IMG/VR virus record: IMGVR_UViG_3300025083_000044
Span: 1-53,235 of that record
DNA: 53,235 nucleotides
Origin: a virus
Strand: one strand, 5' to 3'
Position numbers and translations under genes: made by a program. Position 1 is the first letter of the stretch. Every line of letters starts with the position of its first letter. Below are positions 1 through 7,696 of this stretch, one piece after another. Below the pieces are notes generated by a model. It did no database searches and was not told where the DNA came from. It saw nothing but the letters and a program-made list of their open reading frames with translations.

Positions 1-108
1 AAAAGAGGGCCAAGAATAAAAAAATTTATCCCTGGAATTATAGAAAATGACAGCTCCGCAAGGCTAACGGCTGCTAGGCGGCCAAAAGTAGAAAAAAAGG
101 CCTAAAAT

Positions 109-117
109 TGCTATAAT
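109..117 (+). promoter_or_regulatory. Candidate extended -10 promoter
   Basis: The sequence TGCTATAAT is a perfect extended -10 element (TG-n-TATAAT). It lies about 35 bases before the first start codon at 153 and is preceded by AT-rich DNA without a clear TTGACA-like -35. It would drive the small operon 153-1092. This rests on motif match and position only. Confidence 0.45.
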
Positions 118-152
118 TTACTTACCCGCAAGGGCATTTATAGGAAAAAAAA

Positions 153-425
153 ATGAATAAGCTAAATAGCACTTTTAAACCCTCCAATACTTTTAGGGGA
201 TCGCGTCATATCGTCAAAGGGCAAATCATTCAAGGGGATGATTTCGAGGTTGACGGAATTAGACGGGCATTTTGGTCTAATCCCGATAAAACGCACTCTT
301 GTCATCTGTTCCGCCTAAAAGGTGGCTCGGTTATTGATCGCGTAACCGTTGACTCATTCGAGAATGAAACCTTGAATGACTTTATCGCAAGAACTGAAAC
401 TATTTTAATAGGGGGTAAAAAATGA
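153..425 (+). CDS. Hypothetical phage protein, 90 aa
   Basis: I do not recognise this small soluble protein. It has a basic N-terminus, no membrane segment and mixed polar composition with a few aromatics (FWSNPDK around residue 40). The ATG follows an A-rich leader with a weak GG-type ribosome site. Its stop TGA (423-425) overlaps the ATG of the next gene at 422, so the two are translationally coupled. It is first in a three-gene operon that ends at the terminator at 1112, consistent with an early host-takeover or regulatory role, but the sequence shows no specific function. Confidence 0.6.
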   Translation: MNKLNSTFKPSNTFRGSRHIVKGQIIQGDDFEVDGIRRAFWSNPDKTHSCHLFRLKGGSVIDRVTVDSFENETLNDFIARTETILIGGKK

Positions 426-565
426 ACGATAAGAAAATAGAAAAGGCTTTTTTAGAAATGGCTAGTAAATCAAAAGCGGTTGAAAAATTGCTTATTGACT
501 ACAACCCAAACAATAAGAAAGTTATTGATAAATATAAGAAAAATCTTCAAGGGGGTTCAAAGTGA
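422..565 (+). CDS. Small Lys-rich hypothetical protein, 47 aa
   Basis: This short frame runs from ATG at 422 to TGA at 563-565. It overlaps its upstream neighbour by ATGA and its downstream neighbour by GTGA. The product starts MNDKKIEKAF, is rich in Lys and Asn, and is predicted to be helical. The tight coupling on both sides is the main evidence that it is real. The function is unknown. Confidence 0.6.
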   Translation: MNDKKIEKAFLEMASKSKAVEKLLIDYNPNNKKVIDKYKKNLQGGSK

Positions 566-1092
566 GTATTTTAAAAAGTGAAATAGATTTGAAAGGAACT
601 AAACCCGATTATCTAAGAACAACAAAAAATCTTTATAGCCATTCAGTAGATGGCTATAAGTTGTTTTTTAGTTATCAGACCTTAGTAGCTATTGACGATT
701 TAATTAGCGTTAATTATTGGTCTAATACAACTGCAAGGCATTTGTATTGGATTAATCCTAATAAGGATATAAGGGTTGAGAACTTTGACGAACTTGCAAG
801 AAAGATATTAGGAAAGGCTCAATTGCTTGAAAAAGAAAGATTACCTCTTGCTAATATCTCGGCAATATCCTCTATCTTTTCAATTATGGCAAATGCTGAA
901 ACAGAGGAATCAATCCGAGCAAGTAACGAGCAAAGGAAAAGATTTTACCTTACTCAAGAGGGAATCTCTTTCCCTAGCGATTGGGATTCTCTAAGCGTTG
1001 CCGATCAAAAGAAACGCTTAGATATGTGCGATTATATTGGATTGAATAAGGCTACCGAAGTCTTGAACAATTCGACATCTAAAACAATATAA
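562..1092 (+). CDS. Hypothetical phage protein, 176 aa (possible DUF8033-like N-terminus)
   Basis: This is the third gene of the leftmost operon. It has a GTG start at 562, a GGGGG tract just upstream and a GTGA overlap with the preceding gene. The N-terminal half contains FFSYQTLVAI (about residues 35-44) followed by WSNTTARHLYWI (about residues 53-64). This resembles, from memory, a short domain (DUF8033) in phage proteins that follow a SYxTxVA then WSxTTxxHL pattern. The C-terminal half is helical and polar. The function is unknown and the family match is tentative. A strong terminator follows 20 bases after the stop. Confidence 0.65.
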   Translation: MSILKSEIDLKGTKPDYLRTTKNLYSHSVDGYKLFFSYQTLVAIDDLISVNYWSNTTARHLYWINPNKDIRVENFDELARKILGKAQLLEKERLPLANISAISSIFSIMANAETEESIRASNEQRKRFYLTQEGISFPSDWDSLSVADQKKRLDMCDYIGLNKATEVLNNSTSKTI

Positions 1093-1111
1093 ATAACTAT
1101 CGGGAAACTAA

Positions 1112-1135
1112 GGCGGGACAACCCGCCTTTTTTTT
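1112..1135 (+). terminator. Rho-independent terminator
   Basis: A GGCGGG stem (1112-1117), ACAA loop and CCCGCC stem (1122-1127) are followed by eight T residues. The form is textbook. It ends the operon 153-1092 and separates it from the structural module. Confidence 0.92.
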
Positions 1136-1162
1136 GTCTTGAATAAAGGGACTCTATACGAT

Positions 1163-1185
1163 ATGAAACGGGTGAATGAAACGGG
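1163..1185 (+). repeat. Tandem 10-bp direct repeat, ATGAAACGGG x2
   Basis: Two exact copies of ATGAAACGGG start 13 bases apart (1163 and 1176), just downstream of the terminator. It could be a small operator. No protein is known to bind it. Confidence 0.5.
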
Positions 1186-1515
1186 ACTAAAACAAAAGGC
1201 CACACCCCATATTGTATATTGGGACTCCGTCAGGTGCAGAGAAGAACAATAAAACACATACTCAATCTCTCATATCTAAAGATTGCCTTTTTTTTATCCC
1301 TCATATATCATTCGTATGCAGGTAAGGTATTTTTGCACTTCGTTCAATCTATCTTCTCCAAGATCTTTACTTTGCCTGCCCTAAAAAAATTTTTTCCAGC
1401 CAAAAAAAATCCTGAGACAAAAAAGTTATTCACACTTTTTCCCCAGATCAAATCCAAATAAACAAAAGGGTACCCATACCCCCCAAAATTTTTCTATACT
1501 TTTTAAACTTTTGAG

Positions 1516-1537
1516 TGTTAGAATAAAGCAACCGAGG
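1516..1537 (+). promoter_or_regulatory. Candidate extended -10 and ribosome site of the structural operon
   Basis: TGTTAGAAT (1516-1524) fits an extended -10 with one mismatch. It is followed by ACCGAGG (1531-1537), seven bases before the ATG at 1545. The gene at 10740 has the same TAGAAT then ACCGAGG arrangement with the same seven-base gap to its ATG. Confidence 0.35.
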
Positions 1538-1544
1538 AAAGGAT

Positions 1545-2405
1545 ATGGGATTTTTAAGTAAAGCATTTAAAAGAGTTAAGAAACAAATACGGCCTAACAA
1601 TATGATGATTGGCAATATACGTAAGATGCCAAGACGTCCAGGTATGATAGGAGACATGCGTTTTCGAGGTAGAATGCCAAGACGTGGCGGTTTTGGATTC
1701 GGATTAGGTGAAGCCATTCGCAGGTTAAAAAAACAACGCGATATGGGTATGCCAAGAAGACCAAGTACGCCAGGTATAGGTTTTCTAGGCGGATCTCTTG
1801 GATTTTACGATAGAATGATTGGAACACCCCAACCTATACCAAGAGCAGAAATAGACATTTCAGCTTTAGAGCCTTTGCCGATGGGCGAGATGCCGATGAC
1901 TCAAGACCTTCCAGAGGTTTCACCTGTTGGAATGATGGCGGGCAGAACTTTACAACAAGACTTTCCAGCTGAGCCACGTATGATGATGGCTGAGGGTGAT
2001 GAGGCTGACTCAGATGATTTCCCAGATTTAAGCGGAGACGGAGAAACAACTTTTAAAGACGTATTAATTGGTAGAGGAGTTCAACTTAAAGCCGAGGGAG
2101 GCGAAATGATGACTCAAGAAAATGAAATAGATGCCATGTTAGGCGGTATGGATTCTGAAGAATCTGGAGCAATGGAAGACCTAGAGCAGATGGCTCCAGA
2201 AATGGAGATGATCGATCAGCTTGTAACAATGGTTGTCCAAATGATTCAGCAAGGCGCAAGCGAAGAAGAGGTAATAATGTTCCTCAGAGAGCAAGGGCTC
2301 GACGATGAAGATATTGGTACTGTTCTCCAACTTGTAGCTGAGATGGCAGAAGCCGAATCGATGCCTGAAGATGGTATCGACGCAGAACTAGAACAACTAG
2401 CTTAG
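1545..2405 (+). CDS. Putative virion-associated protein with a dockerin/EF-hand-like calcium loop, 286 aa
   Basis: This is the first gene of the structural module, two bases upstream of the next. The N-terminal third is very basic, with repeated Met-Pro-Arg-Arg blocks (about residues 27-75). The middle is Met/Pro-rich. Around residues 153-173 a segment reading DLSGDGETTFKD has Asp/Ser/Asp at positions 1, 3 and 5, Gly at 6 and Asp at 12, as in dockerin-type EF-hand calcium loops. The C-terminal 100 residues are acidic and helical (GASEEEVIMFLREQG). Repeats, basic N-terminus and position before terL suggest a virion or packaging-associated role. No catalytic motif was seen. Confidence 0.7.
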   Translation: MGFLSKAFKRVKKQIRPNNMMIGNIRKMPRRPGMIGDMRFRGRMPRRGGFGFGLGEAIRRLKKQRDMGMPRRPSTPGIGFLGGSLGFYDRMIGTPQPIPRAEIDISALEPLPMGEMPMTQDLPEVSPVGMMAGRTLQQDFPAEPRMMMAEGDEADSDDFPDLSGDGETTFKDVLIGRGVQLKAEGGEMMTQENEIDAMLGGMDSEESGAMEDLEQMAPEMEMIDQLVTMVVQMIQQGASEEEVIMFLREQGLDDEDIGTVLQLVAEMAEAESMPEDGIDAELEQLA

Positions 2406-2407
2406 CA

Positions 2408-2845
2408 ATGGCCAACGAGCCAACCAATATAGAAAATCTTTTACAGATGCTGAATCAATCAGCGCCTGTAACTGAGGCTCCCCCAAGTACTTTCGATCTA
2501 GGTACTATTGAACCATTCAATCCGATAATGGAAAGGTATAAACCTAATCCTTTGGATGAGTTTGTAATGATGATGGCTGACCCAACCAAAAAATTAAAAG
2601 TTATTTCTACTCCAATTAAAATGCAACTCAAGCCTTTATTTGCTAAAAGAAATAAAATCAAACAATTAATAGATAAACAAAAATTTAATTACGATAGAGG
2701 TCAAGACTTAGCATCTAAAGCTGACCCTGACGCTATAGATCAAGGCAACTATATGATGAATGCTGCGATTAAAAGCGGTCAAAGATTTCAAAAACAATTA
2801 AATGAATTAGAAGAAAAGATTAGAAAAATATACCAAAGTAAATAA
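2408..2845 (+). CDS. Hypothetical protein upstream of terminase, 145 aa
   Basis: An unrecognised protein lying exactly between the first structural gene and terL, and directly abutting terL (stop ends 2845, terL ATG at 2846). The N-terminus is polar and Pro-rich. Residues 55-145 are highly charged, Lys-rich and probably coiled-coil (ELEEKIRKI near the end). By position alone it might assist packaging. It does not look like the small terminase, which is more likely the gene at 51246. Confidence 0.65.
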   Translation: MANEPTNIENLLQMLNQSAPVTEAPPSTFDLGTIEPFNPIMERYKPNPLDEFVMMMADPTKKLKVISTPIKMQLKPLFAKRNKIKQLIDKQKFNYDRGQDLASKADPDAIDQGNYMMNAAIKSGQRFQKQLNELEEKIRKIYQSK

Positions 2846-4306
2846 ATGGATTTTTCCAAACTTACAGAGGCTGAACTCAAAGAAGCCCTGCTGCTTTTAG
2901 AAAAGCAAGACGGTTACTCAACGCAAGATGAGTGTCAAGAATCTTTTTTGAGTTACGTCAATCACATGTGGCCAGAGTTTGTCTGCGGTCGTCATCATCA
3001 GATATTTGCAGAAAAGCTAGAACAAGTTGCTCGAGGTGAAATCAATCGTTTGATTGTTAACATGCCGCCTCGACATACCAAATCTGAGTTTGCTTCGACC
3101 TTCTTTCCGTCTTGGGTGATGGGGCTCAAACCTAAAATGAAAATAATGGAGACGACCCATACGGGTGAACTCGCCGTTAGGTTCGGTCGTAAGGTGCGTA
3201 ACTTGATGGATCAAAAAGAATACAAACAAGTTTTTCCCGATGTCAGTTTGCAGGCTGATAACAAATCAGCAGGACGTTGGGAAACCAATAAGGGTGGCGA
3301 ATACTTTGCAGCAGGTGTGGGTGGAGCTGTAACTGGGCGGGGTGCGGATTTGTTAATCATCGACGATCCGCATTCTGAACAGGATGCACTTTCGCCGACT
3401 GCTTTAGAGTCTGCCTACGAGTGGTACACTTCTGGACCCCGCCAGCGTTTACAGCCTAAAGGTGCAATTGTAATAGTGATGACGCGCTGGTCTTCGATCG
3501 ACCTAACCGCTAAATTACTAGACGCGCAAAAAGAACCTTTGGCTGACCAATGGGAAGTGATAGAGTTCCCTGCCATCTTCCCCGATACCGAAAAACCTCT
3601 TTGGCCCGAGTATTGGGCTTTAGATGAATTGCAGAAAGTTAAAGCGTCTTTACCTGGAATGAAGTGGAATGCTCAATGGATGCAAACGCCGACCGCTGAA
3701 GAGGGTTCGATTATCAAACGAGACTGGTGGCAAAGATGGAAGCATGATTCTTTACCCTCCGTTCAATATATTATGCAGTCTTATGATACGGCGTTTTCTA
3801 AAAAAGAAACGGCTGACTTTTCGGCTATCTCAACTTGGGGCGTTTTTAGACCCAGCGAAGATTCGCCCGATTGCGTCATGTTATTGGATTGTCAAAAAGG
3901 CAGGTGGGACTTCCCCGAACTCAAAGAAATAGCGATGCGCGAGTATCAATACTGGGAAACCGATATGGTTTTGATTGAAGCCAAAGCAAGTGGCACGCCG
4001 CTTACCCATGAGCTAAGACGAATGGGCATACCTGTAGTAAATTACTCGCCGACTAGAGGTCATGATAAAACAACAAGAATGCACTCGGTTGCTCCCATCT
4101 TTGAGTCTGGTATGGTGTATGCTCCGAATATGGCATTTGCCGAGGATATGATTGAAGAATGTGCATCATTTCCGTTTGGAGCTCACGATGATTTATGTGA
4201 TACTATGACTCAAGCGTTGATGCGATTCCGCGAGGGCGGTTTTGTAAATTTAGATAGTGATTACGAAGACGAAGAACGCGAACCTAGACAGAGAGTTTAT
4301 TACTAA
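2846..4306 (+). CDS. terL: Terminase large subunit (DNA-packaging ATPase and nuclease)
   Basis: This is the packaging motor that translocates DNA into the prohead and cuts concatemers. The 486 residues show both expected domains. The ATPase has a Walker A-like MPPRHTKSE (73-81), Walker B LLIIDDP (169-175, D173/D174) and coupling motif VMTRW (211-215). The RNase H-like nuclease has Asp314 in SYDTAF, Glu378 in LIEAKASG and Asp448/Asp449 in AHDDLCD. The length is normal for the family and resembles the psiM2-type terminase group with a PRHxKS loop. It overlaps the portal gene start by one base (TAATG), as usual for the terL-portal pair. Confidence 0.96.
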   Translation: MDFSKLTEAELKEALLLLEKQDGYSTQDECQESFLSYVNHMWPEFVCGRHHQIFAEKLEQVARGEINRLIVNMPPRHTKSEFASTFFPSWVMGLKPKMKIMETTHTGELAVRFGRKVRNLMDQKEYKQVFPDVSLQADNKSAGRWETNKGGEYFAAGVGGAVTGRGADLLIIDDPHSEQDALSPTALESAYEWYTSGPRQRLQPKGAIVIVMTRWSSIDLTAKLLDAQKEPLADQWEVIEFPAIFPDTEKPLWPEYWALDELQKVKASLPGMKWNAQWMQTPTAEEGSIIKRDWWQRWKHDSLPSVQYIMQSYDTAFSKKETADFSAISTWGVFRPSEDSPDCVMLLDCQKGRWDFPELKEIAMREYQYWETDMVLIEAKASGTPLTHELRRMGIPVVNYSPTRGHDKTTRMHSVAPIFESGMVYAPNMAFAEDMIEECASFPFGAHDDLCDTMTQALMRFREGGFVNLDSDYEDEEREPRQRVYY

Positions 4307-6813
4307 TGGCAATAGAAAGACAAACACCCGATCCTGCTCAAGAAGTAGAAGACATGCAAGATATGACAACTGAAAGGTCAACCGAAGATATTGATAATGA
4401 AATTATTGAAATCTTAGAAGGTTTAGACGAAGAAGAGGGCATTCAAGTTCAAGACGATGGCTCAGTTATTTTGGGTGAGATGGAAGAAGAAATGGGGGCT
4501 GTTGGTTTTAGCGAAAACCTAGCCGAAGTTGTTTCTCAAAATGAGCTAAGTAAAATTTATATTGAGCTAACAGCCGCGATAGAAAACGACAAGTCTGCTA
4601 GAAAAGATTGGGAAAAAACTTATACCGATGGACTCAAGTATCTAGGTATGAAGTTTGATGATGGCAGGTCTGAACCTTTTGAGGGTGCAAGTGGTGTTAT
4701 CCATCCGTTGCTTGGCGAATCTGTAACTCAGTTCCAAGCGCAGGCTTACAAAGAATTACTACCCCCGCAAGGCCCAGTTAAAACTCAAGTGGTTGGTGAA
4801 TATAGTTCAGCTGTAGAAGAACAAGCCCAACGTGTTAAAGAATTTATGAACTATCAAATAGTTCACGTGATGGAAGAGTACGACGAAGATCTAGATCAAA
4901 TGCTTTTCTATTTGCCTTTAGCAGGCTCTGCTTTTAAGAAAGTTTATTACGATGAAACTTTGCAACGACCTGTTTCTAAGTTTGTTGCACCCGAAGATTT
5001 AATTGTTCCTTACTATACAACCGATCTAGAATCTTGCCCAAGAATCACTCACGTGATTAAGATGCCAGAAAACGAAGTTAAAAAACTTCAAGCAATTGGT
5101 TTTTATAGAGACGTAAGAGTAAGTGATGGCAGCGATCTATCAAACGCATCTGGCGTTAAAGAAGAAATAGAAAAGCTAGAAGGAATGGAACCATCTTACG
5201 ATACAGGTGAAGTTTCTAATCTTTACGAAGTTCATTGTAATTTAGACCTTGAAGGGTTTGAAGATGTAAATGAAGAGGGCGAGTATACAGAAGTTAAGTT
5301 GCCTTACATCGTAACAATTGATAGCAACAGCGAAAACATTTTATCTATTCGTAGAAACTTTGAAGAAGACGATCCGATGAAAAATAAAATCGAATACTTC
5401 GTTCACTTCAAGTTCTTGCCTGGTTTAGGCTTCTACGGATTTGGCTTAACTCATATGATTGGTGGTTTATCCAAAGCCTCAACTTCAATCGTTAGACAAT
5501 TGATTGATGCTGGTACTTTGGCTAACTTGCCAGCTGGTTTTAAAACTAGGGGTATTAGAATTAGAGACGAAGATTCTCCGATTCAACCAGGTGAGTTTAG
5601 AGATGTGGATGCACCCGCAGGATCTTTGCGAGACGCAATTCAACCTTTGCCATTTAAAGAACCAAGCGGAACTTTACTTTCTTTATTAGGCTTATTGGTT
5701 CAAAGCGGCCAACGATTTGCATCTATTGCTGAGATAAATGTAGGCGAAGGTAATTCGCAAGCACCTGTAGGAACGACGGTTGCTTTGTTAGAAAAATCTA
5801 CCAAGGTTTTATCTGCGATTCATAAGCGTTTGCATGCAGGCCAAAAGAAAGAGTTTAATTTATTAGCAGATATTTTTGCCAAAAGTTTACCCGAAGCATA
5901 TCCATATGCTGTATCGGGTGGACAGATGGAAATTAAGCAGGCTGACTTTGACGATAGAGTAGATGTATTCCCTGTCTCTAACCCAGACATATTCTCTACC
6001 AGCCAAAGAATTATTATGGCTCAAGAAATGATGCAATTGGTTCAATCCAATCCGCAGATTCATGGTCCAAATGGTATGTATGAAGCTTATCGCAGAATGT
6101 ATGCTGCGTTAGGAACAGACAATATTGATGCGTTATTAATTCCACCCCCAGACACTCAACCTAAACCGATTGAGTCTGGAATGGAAAACAGCACCTTATT
6201 AATGGGTGGAACAGCGCAGGCATTTATTCAGCAAAACCATGATGCTCATATTGCATCTCACGTTAACTTGTTGAACATGCAACCAGTTCAAATGAACGCT
6301 CAGATTCAAGCAAACATACATTCGCATATCATGCAGCACTTACAAATGAAAGCTGACTTGATCGCGCAACAACAGATGCCGCCCGAGGCCATGCAGCAAT
6401 ATCAACAATTGCAGCAACAAGCCCAACAATCCACACCTGTTGACGCGGCGGCGCTCAATCAACAAGCCAACGAACTGTTGGCGCAGTTTAGCTCGCCAAT
6501 AATGACCGATCTAATGGCTCAGTTTGCTCAGCAAGTAGCAACTCCGCCGCAAGAAGATCCGTTGGTAGCAATTAGAAAACAAGAGTTAGCACTCAAAGGT
6601 CAAGAGTTGCAACAAGACAAAGAACAATTTGCCGTTAAAGAGCAAATGCGTGCAGAGGAAAAATCCCGACAAGATCAAATAGACCGAGAACGTATTGACG
6701 CCCAGCGAGATATTGCTAGAATGAAGGACGATACGACTCAAGATAGACTTGATCAACAAAAAGAATTAAAATTGATTGATATCGGTCTAAAACAGTTCGA
6801 TCAATTTAGGTAA
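4306..6813 (+). CDS. Portal protein, P22-like
   Basis: This protein forms the dodecameric ring at the capsid vertex through which DNA enters and leaves. At 835 residues it is in the size class of podoviral P22-type portals (about 700-800). The N-terminus is acidic. The core (about 95-600) contains typical portal features such as ARKDWEKTYTDGLKYLG, GVIHPLLGESVTQFQAQAYKEL and the domain around VAPEDLIVPYYTTDLESCPR. The C-terminal 200 residues are Gln/Ala-rich and helical, as expected for a barrel extension. It sits directly after terL and before the scaffold genes. Confidence 0.93.
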   Translation: MAIERQTPDPAQEVEDMQDMTTERSTEDIDNEIIEILEGLDEEEGIQVQDDGSVILGEMEEEMGAVGFSENLAEVVSQNELSKIYIELTAAIENDKSARKDWEKTYTDGLKYLGMKFDDGRSEPFEGASGVIHPLLGESVTQFQAQAYKELLPPQGPVKTQVVGEYSSAVEEQAQRVKEFMNYQIVHVMEEYDEDLDQMLFYLPLAGSAFKKVYYDETLQRPVSKFVAPEDLIVPYYTTDLESCPRITHVIKMPENEVKKLQAIGFYRDVRVSDGSDLSNASGVKEEIEKLEGMEPSYDTGEVSNLYEVHCNLDLEGFEDVNEEGEYTEVKLPYIVTIDSNSENILSIRRNFEEDDPMKNKIEYFVHFKFLPGLGFYGFGLTHMIGGLSKASTSIVRQLIDAGTLANLPAGFKTRGIRIRDEDSPIQPGEFRDVDAPAGSLRDAIQPLPFKEPSGTLLSLLGLLVQSGQRFASIAEINVGEGNSQAPVGTTVALLEKSTKVLSAIHKRLHAGQKKEFNLLADIFAKSLPEAYPYAVSGGQMEIKQADFDDRVDVFPVSNPDIFSTSQRIIMAQEMMQLVQSNPQIHGPNGMYEAYRRMYAALGTDNIDALLIPPPDTQPKPIESGMENSTLLMGGTAQAFIQQNHDAHIASHVNLLNMQPVQMNAQIQANIHSHIMQHLQMKADLIAQQQMPPEAMQQYQQLQQQAQQSTPVDAAALNQQANELLAQFSSPIMTDLMAQFAQQVATPPQEDPLVAIRKQELALKGQELQQDKEQFAVKEQMRAEEKSRQDQIDRERIDAQRDIARMKDDTTQDRLDQQKELKLIDIGLKQFDQFR

Positions 6814-6817
6814 ACAA

Positions 6818-7000
6818 ATGGCTAAAAATATAAAAGTAGACAAAAACAAACTATCATACAGCAACAAAGGAACTGTCCCTTCTAAAAATAATGAAGGCAC
6901 TTTCTCTGCTGACGCTTCGCCAAAGCCAGGAATGGGTAAAGGCAAAGCTAGAGGTATGGGCGCTGCTGAGTTCGGCGGTAAGTTTTCTGGCATTTATTAA
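6818..7000 (+). CDS. Small basic Gly-rich hypothetical protein, 60 aa
   Basis: A short protein between portal and co-chaperonin that shares its stop with the next start (TAATG at 7000). It is Lys/Gly-rich with a C-terminal GMGKGKARGMGAAEFGGKF. It could be a minor virion or scaffold-associated protein. No family was recognised. Confidence 0.6.
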   Translation: MAKNIKVDKNKLSYSNKGTVPSKNNEGTFSADASPKPGMGKGKARGMGAAEFGGKFSGIY

Positions 7001-7212
7001 TGTCAACGATTTGGGTAGCTGACCAATTAAAAAAAAGGCTAAAGGAGAAGAAAGACGATACCCAGAGTCAATTACTCAATGGTGTTCAATCTTTCGACGA
7101 CTATCAATATCTACGTGGGCGTTACAATTCCCTCGTTGACGTAGAGGAAGAACTTAGGGAGTTGCTAGAGAGGATAGAAGAAAATGACGAAGAACAAAGT
7201 ATTGGTACCTGA
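7000..7212 (+). CDS. Small coiled-coil protein, 70 aa
   Basis: A highly charged helical protein. Residues 5-25 are Lys-rich and residues 45-66 Glu-rich (VEEELRELLERIEEN). It begins at the portal-side TAATG overlap and runs 29 bases into the next gene. Many phages with P22-like portals carry a similar short helical protein between portal and scaffold. The role is unknown. Confidence 0.65.
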   Translation: MSTIWVADQLKKRLKEKKDDTQSQLLNGVQSFDDYQYLRGRYNSLVDVEEELRELLERIEENDEEQSIGT

Positions 7213-7681
7213 CCATATTGCAGCTGAATTAGAAAACGACAAAGCCGCAGAAACAAAAGCAGAAGAAAACAAATCTGAAGTTGACAAAGCTTTTGTCAGC
7301 GCAGAAGAACGTGTTTTAGATCCTACCTTGGTTGATAAAACCTTAATAGAAAGAATGCCTAGTCCTACTGGATGGAGAATGTTGATTCTTCCTTACAGAG
7401 GCAGAGGTGTATCTAAGGGTGGAATTGTATTAACAAAAGAATCAGTTGACAGAGAAGCTTTGGCCTCAGTAGTCGCGTATGTGATTAAAATGGGCCCGCT
7501 CTGTTATAAAGACAAAGACAAATTTGGAGACACACCTTGGTGTGAAGAGAAGCAATGGGTGCTAATTGGTCGGTATGCTGGAGCTCGCTTTAAGTTAGGC
7601 GATGATGCAGAATGCCGTATTATTAACGACGACGAAGTTATCGCGACCATTCAAGATCCCGATGATATCGTCACGCTGTAA
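7184..7681 (+). CDS. GroES-like co-chaperonin
   Basis: This is a probable phage co-chaperonin that would cap host GroEL during capsid folding. The GroES-like fold spans about residues 58-158: a first strand GWRMLILP, a mobile loop rich in Gly (YRGRGVSKGGIVLTKE, about 71-86), then SVVAYVIKMGP, where cellular GroES has GEVVAVGPG. WVLIGRYAGARFKLGDDAECRIINDDEVIATI (126-156) parallels the C-terminal strands of GroES. An acidic N-terminal extension of about 55 residues and a Cys-flanked insert (107-120) are extra. Placement between portal and scaffold/capsid matches a capsid-folding role, as for T4 gp31. It overlaps the preceding gene by 29 bases. Confidence 0.85.
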   Translation: MTKNKVLVPDHIAAELENDKAAETKAEENKSEVDKAFVSAEERVLDPTLVDKTLIERMPSPTGWRMLILPYRGRGVSKGGIVLTKESVDREALASVVAYVIKMGPLCYKDKDKFGDTPWCEEKQWVLIGRYAGARFKLGDDAECRIINDDEVIATIQDPDDIVTL

Positions 7682-7696
7682 ACGTGAGGAGGACTC

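Larger units (their letters stand above)
1136..1544. other. Non-coding region before the structural operon
   Basis: About 410 bases with no convincing gene; the only long frame here needs a TTG start and has non-coding composition. It contains a 10-bp direct repeat ATGAAACGGG at 1163-1172 and 1176-1185, several A and T runs, and one exact DnaA-box-like TTATTCACA at 1426-1434. Near the end an extended -10-like TGTTAGAAT (1516-1524) could be the promoter for the structural operon. It is a plausible regulatory region, and possibly a secondary origin. Confidence 0.5.

Noticed and set aside
1219-1461. 80-codon open frame in the left non-coding region
   Set aside because: It needs a TTG start, lacks a ribosome site and its sequence contains homopolymer runs typical of untranslated DNA. 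A DnaA-box-like site and promoter elements fit better.
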